From Gammaproteobacteria bacterium (GTDB taxonomy: Bacteria > Pseudomonadota > Gammaproteobacteria > Burkholderiales > Gallionellaceae): a DNA stretch of 64,000 nucleotides. Both the position numbers and the translations under genes were made by a program. Location: the NCBI GenBank assembly GCA_018814405.1, contig JAHIZO010000009.1, positions 62,001 through 126,000 of the forward strand, in the 5' to 3' direction. Below the pieces are notes generated by a model. The model was not told the DNA's origin. It saw nothing but the letters and a program-made list of their open reading frames with translations, and made no database searches. Of the stretch, positions 38,315-48,309 are shown in pieces; the stretch's first letter is position 1; every line of letters starts with the position of its first letter.

Positions 38315-40171
38315 ATGCTCAATATCCAGAATCTGACTTACCTGCAAGGCGGTACGCCGCTCCTCCAAAACGTGAATCTGCAAGCCTTCGCCGACCAGCG
38401 CATCGGACTGGTCGGTCACAACGGTTGTGGCAAATCCACGCTATTCCGCCTGATCCGCGGCGAGATCAAAGCGGACGGCGGCGAAGTTTCCCTGCAATCC
38501 GGCAAGACCATCGCCTTTGTCGAACAGGAGATCGCCAACTCCGATCAGGCCGCTCTGGCGTTCGTACTCGATGGTGACGCCGAACTGCGTCGACTGGAAA
38601 AAATACTGGCACAAGAGAATCACGACTCCGCATGGTTCGACGCGCAACACCGCTTCGAAGCCATCGACGGCTATGGCGCACCCGCGCGCGCCGCGCAACT
38701 ACTGAACGGACTAGGGTTCGCCAACGACACGTTGGAGCGCAAGGTCGAAAGCTTTTCCGGCGGCTGGCGCATGCGCTTGAATCTGGCGCGCGCACTGATG
38801 CACCGCGCCGATCTGTTGCTGCTGGACGAACCCACCAACCACCTCGACCTCGAAGCCATCCTCTGGTTGGAACAATATTTGGCGCGCTATCTCGGCAGCA
38901 TCCTGCTGGTCTCGCATGACCGCGAATTCCTCAACGCCTGCGTCAACCGCATCGCCCATGTGCATGACCAGACCATAGACTGCTACACAGGCGACTACGA
39001 CGATTTCGAACGCGCCCGCGCCGAGCGCATGGCACAGCAGAACCAAGCCTTCGAGCGGCAGCAGGAAAAGATCGCGCACATGGAAGACTTCGTGCGCCGC
39101 TTCCGCGCCCAGGCCACCAAGGCCAAACAGGCACAAAGCCGCATCAAGGCACTGGAACGTATCACGCGTATCGCGCCGGTGCATATCACCGACGGCCATT
39201 TCCAACTGGAGATCGAAGCGCCGGAACGCAGCCCCGATCTGTTGCTGCGCGCGGAGAAGATGGGCTTCGCCTATGGCGACAAACAACTGTTCAGCAACAT
39301 CGACCTCATCCTGCGCGCCGGTGCGCGTATCGCCCTGCTCGGCCCCAACGGCGCGGGCAAATCCACGCTCATCAAATTGCTGGTGGGCGAACTGCAAGCG
39401 ACTTCGGGCAAACTGGAGATCACGCCGGACATCCGCATCGGTTACTTCGCCCAGCACCAGCTGGAGAATCTGGACAGCGCCGCCACCCCGCTGCAACACA
39501 TGGAACAACTCGCGCCCAAGGAAACCGCGCTCACCCTGCGCAGTTTCCTCGGCCGCTTCGGTTTGGCTGGAGACAGTGAAGACCGCCCGGTCGCCACGTT
39601 CTCCGGCGGCGAGAAGAGCCGTCTCGCGCTGGCGCTGCTGGCCTGGCAAAGACCGCACCTGCTACTGCTCGACGAACCCACCAACCACCTCGACCTCGAC
39701 ATGCGCGACGCGCTCACCATCGCACTGGAGGAATACACCGGTGCGGTTGTCATCGTGTCGCATGATCGCAGCCTGATCCGAGCGGTGGCCGACGAGCTTT
39801 GGCTGGTGGCAGATGGCGAAGCAAGATTATTCGATGGCGACCTGGAAGACTACAAGAGCTGGATCGAGACCCGCCGTCCGCGCGAAGCCGCTGCCCAGAC
39901 CAAGCCGGAGAAACCCCGCTCGCAAAACATCTCCAGACCTAACCGCAAGGCTTTGCAGTCGAAACAGAACAAACTCGAAACATCACTGACTGCCGCCCAA
40001 GCCGAACTGGCCGCGATCAACCAGCAACTCGCCGACCCCGACACCTACGCGAATCCCGACCATGCCAAAGTCGGCCAACTGAATAGCGAACACGCGCGAC
40101 TATCCGCAAAAGTGGCGGAACTGGAAGAAGGCTGGCTGGAACTGGAAATGGCGAAGGAAGACGCAAGCTGA
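38315..40171 (+). CDS. ABC-F family ATPase (YheS-like)
   Basis: Two ABC domains: GHNGCGKSTLFRLI / FSGGWRMRLNLARALM and GPNGAGKSTLIKLL / FSGGEKSRLALALL; C-terminal coiled coil. Confidence 0.92.
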   Translation: MLNIQNLTYLQGGTPLLQNVNLQAFADQRIGLVGHNGCGKSTLFRLIRGEIKADGGEVSLQSGKTIAFVEQEIANSDQAALAFVLDGDAELRRLEKILAQENHDSAWFDAQHRFEAIDGYGAPARAAQLLNGLGFANDTLERKVESFSGGWRMRLNLARALMHRADLLLLDEPTNHLDLEAILWLEQYLARYLGSILLVSHDREFLNACVNRIAHVHDQTIDCYTGDYDDFERARAERMAQQNQAFERQQEKIAHMEDFVRRFRAQATKAKQAQSRIKALERITRIAPVHITDGHFQLEIEAPERSPDLLLRAEKMGFAYGDKQLFSNIDLILRAGARIALLGPNGAGKSTLIKLLVGELQATSGKLEITPDIRIGYFAQHQLENLDSAATPLQHMEQLAPKETALTLRSFLGRFGLAGDSEDRPVATFSGGEKSRLALALLAWQRPHLLLLDEPTNHLDLDMRDALTIALEEYTGAVVIVSHDRSLIRAVADELWLVADGEARLFDGDLEDYKSWIETRRPREAAAQTKPEKPRSQNISRPNRKALQSKQNKLETSLTAAQAELAAINQQLADPDTYANPDHAKVGQLNSEHARLSAKVAELEEGWLELEMAKEDAS

Positions 40172-40181
40172 TCGCAGCAAG

Positions 40182-40991
40182 TTATCGCGCAGCCAAGTCC
40201 AGCAACTCCGCTTCGCTGAAACCCGCTGCACGGCGTGCTTCCAGATTGAACGGCCCGCGCAGTGGTGCGGGGTGATAGGTTGCGAACAATTCGGCATAGG
40301 CCGCGAGCGGTTCCAACCCGCGCTGTTCACACAGCCAGTTGAACCAGCGATTGCCGATCGCCACATGCCCCACCTCATCGCGCATGATCACATCCATGAT
40401 GGGCGCGATCGCCGCATCGCCCGCCTGAACCAGTCGCGCCTTCATACCCGGCGTCACATCCAGCCCGCGCGCCTCGATCGTGCGCGGCAACAAAGCCATG
40501 CGCACCAGCACATCATGTGCGGTCTTCTCAGCCATCAGCCACAGACCGTTATGCGCGGAGAAATCGCCGTAGGCATAGCCCAGCGTCTGCAAGTGATCGG
40601 CCAGCAGGATGAAATGCAGCGCCTCTTCGTCTGCCACCTGCAACCAGTCCGCGTAATACTCACGCGGCATATCGGCAAAACGCCACAGCGCATCCAAGGC
40701 CAGATTGATCGCATTGAATTCGATATGCGCCATCGCATGCACCATCGCGGCGCGTCCTTCCGGCGTGTTCATGGCACGGCGCGGCACATCGCGTGGGGCG
40801 ATCAACTCGGGTTTTGTGGGATGACCGGGGATGGCAAGCGGCGCAAGCAGCACCGCATCAGTGGACAGCCCGACATCGCCAGCCGACCAGCACTGTGCCA
40901 ACTCTCGAACACCCGCTGTTTTGGCTGGCACATCGCACTCGGCCAATAATTCGCGTGCAGCCAGTCTTAATTCGATCGGAGCAGACAACAA
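40182..40991 (-). CDS. DUF455 ferritin-like domain protein
   Basis: MVHAMAHIEFNAINLALDALWRF...YYADWLQVADEEALHFILLADHL...DEVGHVAIGNRWF. Confidence 0.88.
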   Translation of the reverse strand: MLSAPIELRLAARELLAECDVPAKTAGVRELAQCWSAGDVGLSTDAVLLAPLAIPGHPTKPELIAPRDVPRRAMNTPEGRAAMVHAMAHIEFNAINLALDALWRFADMPREYYADWLQVADEEALHFILLADHLQTLGYAYGDFSAHNGLWLMAEKTAHDVLVRMALLPRTIEARGLDVTPGMKARLVQAGDAAIAPIMDVIMRDEVGHVAIGNRWFNWLCEQRGLEPLAAYAELFATYHPAPLRGPFNLEARRAAGFSEAELLDLAAR

Positions 40992-41006
40992 GGCTTCCTT
41001 ATGATG

Positions 41007-41288
41007 TTACGACTCGGCAGCAGGCCACTCGCTGAACGGGAATGGCACCTCTTCGCTCACGAAAGTCAGATAACGCACCGTCTGCTGCAAATACGCAGCC
41101 AAACTGCGGCCGAACGAAACAAGCCTTTCATTCGGTGCATCGCTCATCAAAACGATCACGAACTGAATGACCGTGACGATGAACAACACGGTGCCGCTCA
41201 CCTGAAACGCAAGACCCATCAACAACATGAACAGTCCGCGCATCCAGATATTGCGTTTTTCCCCGGAGGGCTTGGTGATCTCATCCAT
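41007..41288 (-). CDS. DUF4389 domain protein
   Basis: RGLFMLLMGLAFQVSGTVLFIVTVIQFVIVL...RSLAAYLQQTVRYLTFVSEEVPFPFSEWP. Confidence 0.8.
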   Translation of the reverse strand: MDEITKPSGEKRNIWMRGLFMLLMGLAFQVSGTVLFIVTVIQFVIVLMSDAPNERLVSFGRSLAAYLQQTVRYLTFVSEEVPFPFSEWPAAES

Positions 41289-41489
41289 TACACATACTCC
41301 CGAATTGACCGGCTACATTCTGCCCGAACTCACACTCTGCTACCTGACGTGCACTGCCTGCATTGCATATGACTGAATGGAAAAGTAGCGCGTATTCCCG
41401 CCCCTTTTCCTTACATGGGATAAAACTTTATACGGCACCATTAAAGTCGTCCTGAAAACCGCCGATATAACTTTTAAACGGAGGGCATC

Positions 41490-41642
41490 ATGGTCAAAAT
41501 ATACCTCACCACCGATCCGCAGACGCATCGCGCGCTCTACGACAACGAGTCCAGATTCTTGGGGCTCTTTCAGTCGATGCGGGAAGCATATGAGTCACTG
41601 GGCGAATTGCTGAGTTTCTGTAGCATCCGCTCTGCCAACTAG
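41490..41642 (+). CDS. 50-aa small ORF, hypothetical (not in supplied ORF track)
   Basis: ATG 41490 preceded by ggaggg RBS; translation MVKIYLTTDPQTHRALYDNESRFLGLFQSMREAYESLGELLSFCSIRSAN, TAG at 41640-41642. Confidence 0.45.
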   Translation: MVKIYLTTDPQTHRALYDNESRFLGLFQSMREAYESLGELLSFCSIRSAN

Positions 41643-41706
41643 GCTGGCTCGATCCGCCTCACCCATCAGCGCCATGCAGCTCATGGCACCGCGTTACTAG
41701 CGATCG

Positions 41707-42429
41707 CTAGGCCGCCTGCAAACGCAGTTCGTTCAGCTCATCAAGACACAGGTGGATGAAGGCCAGCGCGACATACACCGGCGCAATGAAGTTCAGTAAC
41801 GGTACGAACTGCAACAGACCTGCCAACGCCCCCAGCAGATACAGCTTCCCCGAAGCACGCTCCACGACCTGATCGATCTCATCGCGGCTGGCATGTTCTG
41901 CCAAGGCGTCATACCGAAACAAGCGCTGATTCAAATATGCCATCAGCACGATTGGCAAAACCAGCGCAAAAGGTGTGAACAACCACAATGGCAGGCTGAT
42001 GATCCAGCCCAGGCAATACACCGACACAGCCAGCACCGCATTCGAAACATTGCCCGCCGTTGTGCCGCCCTGTTTGCGTTCCAAATTTGGATAGTTCTTT
42101 GCTGCGACATGATCGACCATCGCCGGCATCGAAAAGATCGCGGTGATCATCAGTGCCGTCACATAGATCGCCGGCAGCAACAGCAACACCAGCACGGTGG
42201 CGATGAAGTAGTGGGGCGCTATCGCCAGAAAACCCTGCGCGATCCATTGCTCCAGCCCGGTCTGCTGAACCAGTCCGGTCAGGCTGGCCATCCAACTCCC
42301 CCAGAAGATGAACGCCGCCCCCACCCATAACATTGTTGCCAGCAACATCGGCCACAGCACCAATGCCAGCATTCTGGGATGAAAGAAGGTCTTGAGCGCA
42401 ACCAGCAGCGCAGAGATCACGCTATTCAA
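41707..42429 (-). CDS. EI24 domain / CysZ-like membrane protein
   Basis: Hydrophobic pattern and SNAVLAVSVYCLGWIISLPLWLFTPFALVLPIVLMAYLNQRLFRYDALAEHAS. Confidence 0.8.
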   Translation of the reverse strand: MNSVISALLVALKTFFHPRMLALVLWPMLLATMLWVGAAFIFWGSWMASLTGLVQQTGLEQWIAQGFLAIAPHYFIATVLVLLLLPAIYVTALMITAIFSMPAMVDHVAAKNYPNLERKQGGTTAGNVSNAVLAVSVYCLGWIISLPLWLFTPFALVLPIVLMAYLNQRLFRYDALAEHASRDEIDQVVERASGKLYLLGALAGLLQFVPLLNFIAPVYVALAFIHLCLDELNELRLQAA

Positions 42430-42453
42430 TATCTATCCCCTAACGACCCGAAC

Positions 42454-42897
42454 TTATTTTTTCAGTGCCTTGAGCACACAAGCCACCGTGAACACCAGCA
42501 GGCCCGCGATGAAGATCAAACCACCCCACTCGAAGTTGGCGATGTTCAGAAACAATCTGGCCGCAAATTCACCCATCACACTGGATGCGCCATCCGTGAT
42601 CCCGCTGAACATGCCCTTGCTGCCCTTGGGGGTCAGCGCACTCTTGAGTGCCGGGAACAACAACACGATCCAAATACCGAGCGGCGCAAAGAACAGCCGC
42701 TTGGTCTGATTCAGAAATAACATCACCGGCGCGGCAAGGGCGAACACCACCACCAGATACGCCTCGATCTTCGCGATACGGTGATAACTGACATCGCCAT
42801 AGATAGGGATGTTGGTCAGCGGTAGGAACACACCCAAGGCCAGCATCAGCGCCGAGATATACACCGCCATACTCAAATCAAACTTGAATTTCTTCAT
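42454..42897 (-). CDS. Hypothetical membrane protein
   Basis: Four TM segments; start MKKFKFDLSMAVYISALMLALG. Confidence 0.65.
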   Translation of the reverse strand: MKKFKFDLSMAVYISALMLALGVFLPLTNIPIYGDVSYHRIAKIEAYLVVVFALAAPVMLFLNQTKRLFFAPLGIWIVLLFPALKSALTPKGSKGMFSGITDGASSVMGEFAARLFLNIANFEWGGLIFIAGLLVFTVACVLKALKK

Positions 42898-42929
42898 CGA
42901 AATCTCCCTCGTGCACATGCAACACAGAT

Positions 42930-43490
42930 CTAAAGCGATTTTTTAAGCACCTCGAACTTCAAGCCGGGTACCTTGGGCAAACCAAAGCGTGGTTCGTTTT
43001 CCGGAAACGGCTTGAATTCATCCGTCCGCTTGAACCCGCGACGTTCATAGAATGCGATCAACTCTTGCCGCAGGGTGATCACCTGCATCTGCAAACACGA
43101 TACGCCCCAGTTCTTCTTCAGGAAGCGTTCCGCCTTATCCATCAAGCGACTGCCCAAGCCCTGCCCCTGCAAACCCGGCTTGATCACCAACATCCCCAAG
43201 TATGCCGTGTGCGCGTCCTGCCGCAGCAAATGCACCGAGCCGACGGTCTCGCCAGCACGCTGGCACAGCAAAAACTCAGACCCGGCTTCAGCGATCAACT
43301 GCGCGATCTCCTCCGCGTCCGTGCGCTGCCCGCCCAAGATATCCGCCTCGGTGGTCCAGCCTGCGCGGCTGGAATCGCCGCGATAGGCGGCATTCACCAA
43401 CGCAACGATGGCGTCGACATCGGACGCATCGGCACTGCGCAAGATCAGGTCAGACACTAGTGGCGGCTTGTCAGCAGATTCCCTCTTCAT
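42930..43490 (-). CDS. GNAT family N-acetyltransferase
   Basis: LGMLVIKPGLQGQGLGSRLMDKAERFL. Confidence 0.88.
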   Translation of the reverse strand: MKRESADKPPLVSDLILRSADASDVDAIVALVNAAYRGDSSRAGWTTEADILGGQRTDAEEIAQLIAEAGSEFLLCQRAGETVGSVHLLRQDAHTAYLGMLVIKPGLQGQGLGSRLMDKAERFLKKNWGVSCLQMQVITLRQELIAFYERRGFKRTDEFKPFPENEPRFGLPKVPGLKFEVLKKSL

Positions 43491-43512
43491 TCCGGACCCA
43501 CCTCCAGAAAGG

Positions 43513-43998
43513 TTAGTAACGGCCTTGTGTTTTGGTGATGTAGTTCGACAGTTCCTTGGTCTCGCGATTCATGCGCGACAGGTTGGCGTGGGTCACGCGG
43601 AACAAAGCGCGCATCACTTTGAAAGCAAGTCGCGGATGGGAATCGATCAGCGATTCAAAATCGGCTGGTGCCAAGGTGTAGACGGTGGCATCCCCCACGG
43701 CACGCAAAGTCGCCTTGCGTGGTGTTTGCTCGACGAAGGCGCGCGTACCGGCGCACTCGCCTTCTTTCATGGTGTAAACAGCCTGCTCTACACCTTGCGC
43801 ATCCTTGCTGGTCACCGCCAGTTTGCCGCTCGCCAGGATGAACAATGTCTGGTCAGCCTCGCCTTCCTGCACAAGCAGTTCACCGCCCTTCAATTGGCGC
43901 ACCCCCAGCTTCGCAGCCAGCAGCTTGGCTTTTTCTTCTGTCAGCTCGGTGCCCACTGTGGAATTACGAACGATCTTGAAATCTGCGACGACACTCAT
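43513..43998 (-). CDS. Cyclic nucleotide-binding domain protein
   Basis: GELLVQEGEADQTLFILASGKLAV...MKEGECAGTRAFVEQTPRKATLRAVGDATVYTL. Confidence 0.82.
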   Translation of the reverse strand: MSVVADFKIVRNSTVGTELTEEKAKLLAAKLGVRQLKGGELLVQEGEADQTLFILASGKLAVTSKDAQGVEQAVYTMKEGECAGTRAFVEQTPRKATLRAVGDATVYTLAPADFESLIDSHPRLAFKVMRALFRVTHANLSRMNRETKELSNYITKTQGRY

Positions 43999-44053
43999 GA
44001 CTCGACTCTCCCTGTGTATATTCATCGGAAAACTATAACAACGAAGCAGTATT

Positions 44054-45415
44054 TCAGCTGACAGACACTATCTCCTGTGCCCAAGCCAATGCCTCGATCA
44101 TCATACCGGCCACCGCATCGGCTTCCAACCCGCATTGTGCTGCAGCAGCTTCCATCTCGCCATTGTCGGATTCCAAAGCAACTGCCAATGCCAGCGCATC
44201 ATACATAGGCCCAGCTTCGCCCCGGAGTGCGGACGCGACCGCTTCCGGCAATGCCACTTGCTTCAACACATCCTCCAGCGGCAACGCCAGCATCAGATGC
44301 ATCAGCGAGAACAGACCGATCAGGAACAACTGATCGGCATTGGCGGGCACCTGTCCTTTACCCTCCAGCATCTCCATCAGGCGACCACGGGTAAGCGCCT
44401 GTTCGCGGATCACGTTCTCGTGGAAGCCGGGTTTCTTACTATCGAACAACAGCAATGACAGCCAGCGGTAAAAACGCTCCCGCCCAAGCAACATCAACGC
44501 CTGCTGGATCTCATCGATCTTCTGTTGCAAGCCGATACCGGGCGAATTGATATAGCGCAGCAACTTAAAAGTCAGCACCGGGTCGGTACGCAGACATTCT
44601 GCAATGGCATCGAATTCCGCACCAGCGCGGATCATCTCCAGTGCTTGGAACACCGGCAGGTAATTCACATCACTCTTGGCCGGATGCCAATCCTCGCGGC
44701 TGGAAACGAACGGCCCCATGAAGAAATCGAAACGGCGCTCGAAGCAATATTTGAAGTCATCTACCGTCTGCAAACGGCTGGCGATCAGCATCTGATCCGG
44801 GTTGGATGCGCGCATCTCCGCCAACATCGCCTTCAACTGAATACCGTCCATCGCCGTGGTATCCACTTCCACATAGGTTGCCCGTTGCAGGAACTCGGCA
44901 TACTCGGGGCAAGGCTGGCTGATCGACCAGCCCAGCTTGAATCCCATCTGCGCCACATGCATCAGGCTATCGCGCAACTCATTCAGATCGACCTCTGCCA
45001 CCGGACGCGGCGCGACCATGATCACCATATTAGGATTGGCGAGGGCGGCAAGCAACGGACTACGCAACGATTCCAGAGAAAGACGGATGAACGCACTGCG
45101 CCCGCCCAGCAAAGACGACACGCCCAGCGGCGCAAGGTTACTCAGCATCGCCTCGTCGTACACACGGCGGATCAGCGCGCTCTTGTCCATCAGGCGGCTC
45201 TGCACCTTCTGCCCCAAAGCGAACTCATAGCCCGCGATGCGCTCGTTCTGGTCGAGGATCGCCTCACGGCGGATGAAGGAAGAAGTCTTATGCTCATTCG
45301 AAGCGGCCGCCTGCTCGGGCTTCAGCGGCGCCACTTCATTCAGTTGTTGAAAGGAAGCCTCAGTGGAAACTAGCTTAGATGCCCCTCCGAACATGCGTCG
45401 TATTGAATCGAACAT
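44054..45415 (-). CDS. Degenerate-EAL plus HDOD domain protein
   Basis: REAILDQNERIAGYEFALGQ (EAL-like N-terminus) and HDOD region FEALEMI...DPVLTFKLLRYINSPGIGLQQKIDEIQQALMLLGRERFYRWLSLLL. Confidence 0.85.
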   Translation of the reverse strand: MFDSIRRMFGGASKLVSTEASFQQLNEVAPLKPEQAAASNEHKTSSFIRREAILDQNERIAGYEFALGQKVQSRLMDKSALIRRVYDEAMLSNLAPLGVSSLLGGRSAFIRLSLESLRSPLLAALANPNMVIMVAPRPVAEVDLNELRDSLMHVAQMGFKLGWSISQPCPEYAEFLQRATYVEVDTTAMDGIQLKAMLAEMRASNPDQMLIASRLQTVDDFKYCFERRFDFFMGPFVSSREDWHPAKSDVNYLPVFQALEMIRAGAEFDAIAECLRTDPVLTFKLLRYINSPGIGLQQKIDEIQQALMLLGRERFYRWLSLLLFDSKKPGFHENVIREQALTRGRLMEMLEGKGQVPANADQLFLIGLFSLMHLMLALPLEDVLKQVALPEAVASALRGEAGPMYDALALAVALESDNGEMEAAAAQCGLEADAVAGMMIEALAWAQEIVSVS

Positions 45416-45487
45416 CTAAGCTCCCCCGAAAGGCATCAAAAGTATAGCGACACCGAACCTGTTAATGACGATTCAAAGCGGCGCAGC

Positions 45488-46477
45488 CTACTGCCGCTTC
45501 GCTTCGTTCTGCTTCATCCGTTCTTCTTCACGCATGCGTTGGCGGATGCGTTCGGCATCGGCGGAGAACTTTGCATTGCGGGTAAAGGCAAATGCGTTCT
45601 CGAAGCGCATCAGCGCCTCACCCAGACGTCCTTCGCTCTCGTCGAACACGCCCAGGTTGTATTCCGCCGCATGTCGACACTGCGCATCACCGCTGCTGCT
45701 CATCGCCTGCCAGTGGCTCGCTGCCGCCAGCCAGTCGCCATTTTCTGCGGCCTTGTTTCCCTGCTTGCTCTGCTCGCTGTCGCAGTCTTCCAGCACACGG
45801 CTTTCCATCACGTAATGCGGGGCGATCTTCTTCACCAGCAGCGCGTTTGCGGCAGAGATCTCATCCATCACATACGACGACACGCTCAGCTGCTGGGCGC
45901 GCTCGCGCACCTCCTTCTCGCTGTCGTCAGTCCATTTTTTCTCCGAGGCATGCTTCACCTGCGAATTACCCAGCACCATGCCGCGCTGATCCGTCACCAG
46001 AAAATGCAGCGTCGCTTCCACGGTCCGCGTCAGGGTGTAAGTCATGCGCTTACCTTCTTCCGCTTTTTTGTTCTCCTGCGAAGACAAGCTGTCATCCACA
46101 CGATAATCCACATGTCCGCTCAGCTTCGCATCCGCCATGCCGGTACTGATCTGGTAATAGCCATTGCGCGTCAGCGCATCCACCAGACTTGAATACTGGT
46201 TCTCCTGCACGCTCACATCCGATGGTGCTGCAAAGCTGCCAACCACCGCGTTCTTCACCAGATTGCTCCAGGCATCCCTGTCATTGGCCACATCCAGATT
46301 CACTTGGCCGGACACTGTGAATCGCGCCACACTCAAGGTCCGCGTCGGGCCCATATCCATCTCAGGCGCATGCTTCACGTTCAGCTTCACCACTGAGGTG
46401 CACCCACCCAACCCAAAAAATAAAACGGCCAACAATGTGGCCTTTAGCAATGTACTCATCGTGTCTTGCATATTCAT
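45488..46477 (-). CDS. Lipoprotein, DUF6340-like, with TPR-like C-terminus
   Basis: Lipobox FFGLGGCTS; AAENGDWLAAASHWQAMSSSGDAQCRHAAEYNLGVFDESEGRLGEALMRFENA. Confidence 0.65.
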   Translation of the reverse strand: MNMQDTMSTLLKATLLAVLFFGLGGCTSVVKLNVKHAPEMDMGPTRTLSVARFTVSGQVNLDVANDRDAWSNLVKNAVVGSFAAPSDVSVQENQYSSLVDALTRNGYYQISTGMADAKLSGHVDYRVDDSLSSQENKKAEEGKRMTYTLTRTVEATLHFLVTDQRGMVLGNSQVKHASEKKWTDDSEKEVRERAQQLSVSSYVMDEISAANALLVKKIAPHYVMESRVLEDCDSEQSKQGNKAAENGDWLAAASHWQAMSSSGDAQCRHAAEYNLGVFDESEGRLGEALMRFENAFAFTRNAKFSADAERIRQRMREEERMKQNEAKRQ

Positions 46478-46580
46478 TTCAATACCTGTGCTATTCGTAA
46501 CTGATTCGGCAACAGCCCGCATTATCGTTCATGCCGCGCAAGAAAATATCCCTACAATCCAAAGCGATTTTGTCGGCAAC

Positions 46581-47747
46581 CTACGCCTTCGGCCACCAAG
46601 CCGTGGCGATGCCCTCACCCAGATCGGCCTCGACCAAACGGCGCCGCACTTCCAGCAAGCGAGCGATCAACGCAGGCTCTTGCTGCGCATATGCCTCCGC
46701 ATCGGGCTGGCGCTTCACCACCACACCGAGTAACTCGGTGATCGCGTTGCCGATGGAATTCTGGCTGATGGTCACGATCAGCTTGCCCGCATCGTTGCGG
46801 TAGATAAGCTGCTTGAACGCCGGCTGCCAGCGGATCGCGTTGGCATATTTCGCATCCACGATGCAGTGGTCGCGCACTTTCTTTGCCGTCTTCATAAAAT
46901 CGTTGTTGAACAGCAGTACGCTCTCCACCTGCTCGGGGAAATGCACATCCGCCAGCATCGGTGCATTGTGCGTGGAGACCTGCGAAAAGAACGTGCGGTA
47001 GAAATCCAGAAAGCCCTTCAGCACCTCGTCGTACTCTTTCCAGAAATGCACATCCTTCAACGCGCTCACCCCGCCCTGAATCTCCCAACTGGGCAGCCCC
47101 TGCGGATAACCGGTCAGATGGATGCGGGCATCTTCCTCGCTCGCCGGTTTGAGTATCTTCAGGCTCAGCGCCTTGTCGAAGAACGCGCGATACACATCAC
47201 GCATATAAGCCTGAAACAGACTGTGCTGGCCACCGTCGGTCAGATTGGGATCGCCGGGATCGGCCAGCTTCGCATCGCGCAAAGTCTGCTTGGGGAAAAC
47301 GACGAAGTGATTGTGCAGCATGCGGATGCTCGGCACACCGGGCGAAGTCAGCGGCCAAGTCGCATCCAGACTCGCTTCGCCCGCCAGGATAAGCGCCTCA
47401 TCCGGATCGGGATACTTTTCCAGCATGTAGTCGATGATGATCTGGTTCATCCGATTCCACACATGCTTGACATTGTCCGCCACCTGCGTGCGCCGCACCG
47501 GACGCCCCAGCGGATTGAGGATGGTTTTGGAAGTGTTGTAGATGATCGAACAATCGAACTCGGTGCTGTGCCCCAGCGCCTTGCGATACAGCAGCAGATT
47601 CTCCTGATTCATCAACAGACCGTTGTTGTTCACCAGATCGTTCAGGTTCTCAGTACTGTTGAAGAACTCATTGTGCTTCATGCCCTCCGGCACTTCCAGG
47701 GGGATAGCTCTGAATGGCGTTACGATCTCGCGCGGTCCGGTTTGCAT
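46581..47747 (-). CDS. Conserved hypothetical protein, no family recognised
   Basis: 388-aa ORF with consistent coding character; motif IRMLHNHFVVFPKQ. Confidence 0.7.
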   Translation of the reverse strand: MQTGPREIVTPFRAIPLEVPEGMKHNEFFNSTENLNDLVNNNGLLMNQENLLLYRKALGHSTEFDCSIIYNTSKTILNPLGRPVRRTQVADNVKHVWNRMNQIIIDYMLEKYPDPDEALILAGEASLDATWPLTSPGVPSIRMLHNHFVVFPKQTLRDAKLADPGDPNLTDGGQHSLFQAYMRDVYRAFFDKALSLKILKPASEEDARIHLTGYPQGLPSWEIQGGVSALKDVHFWKEYDEVLKGFLDFYRTFFSQVSTHNAPMLADVHFPEQVESVLLFNNDFMKTAKKVRDHCIVDAKYANAIRWQPAFKQLIYRNDAGKLIVTISQNSIGNAITELLGVVVKRQPDAEAYAQQEPALIARLLEVRRRLVEADLGEGIATAWWPKA

Positions 47748-47773
47748 CGTGTCATCTCCCTAGCACTTTGAAA

Positions 47774-48298
47774 TTATTGCTCTTGTTTCTTCAACTGCTC
47801 CAGTTCCCACTCCAGCTGGTCGATCTCCTGCTGCTGCCTCTCTTTCTGCAACCGCTCTGTCTCCAACTGCATTCCCAGCGTATCAAGCGGTAGGCCGGCT
47901 TTTTTCCATTCCGCAATGCCGCCATTCACAATAGTCACCTGAGTGAAACCGGCCTTTTTCAGTTGTTCCCATGCACGAGGTGAACGCAATCCGGAATGGT
48001 CGATAACGATGATGGGCTTGCCCTTGTATGCATCCAATTCAGCGAGGCGCCGAGTCAGGTGCCCGAACGGAATGTTCGTGCTGCTCGGGATATGGAATTC
48101 TTTGTAATCGTCGGCTTCGCGAATATCCAATAACAACTCGCCTTTTGCCTGACGTTCAGAAGCCGCCTTGGTATCAATGAACTGATCTTCTTTCGGGCCG
48201 CACCCGATCAAGACCAATGCAGCCAGTGCGACGATGTATTTATTCATTCCAGCCATCTTGATCAACTCCCCGATTAAATCGTTGCGTGGTGTTCTCAC
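47774..48298 (-). CDS. Rhodanese-like lipoprotein with C-terminal coiled coil, active-site Cys absent
   Basis: LLLDIREADDYKEFHIPSSTNIPFGHL; active-site loop reads IDHSGLRS instead of CxxGxRS; Glu/Gln-rich tail. Confidence 0.8.
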   Translation of the reverse strand: MRTPRNDLIGELIKMAGMNKYIVALAALVLIGCGPKEDQFIDTKAASERQAKGELLLDIREADDYKEFHIPSSTNIPFGHLTRRLAELDAYKGKPIIVIDHSGLRSPRAWEQLKKAGFTQVTIVNGGIAEWKKAGLPLDTLGMQLETERLQKERQQQEIDQLEWELEQLKKQEQ

Positions 48299-48309
48299 GC
48301 TGGATTATC

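Noticed and set aside
38711-39658. 315-aa minus-strand ORF opposite the ABC-F gene
   Set aside because: Shadow ORF; low-complexity composition, ABC-F motifs clear on the other strand.
44525-45373. 282-aa plus-strand ORF opposite the HDOD gene
   Set aside because: Shadow ORF; His/Gln/Arg-rich with no family resemblance.
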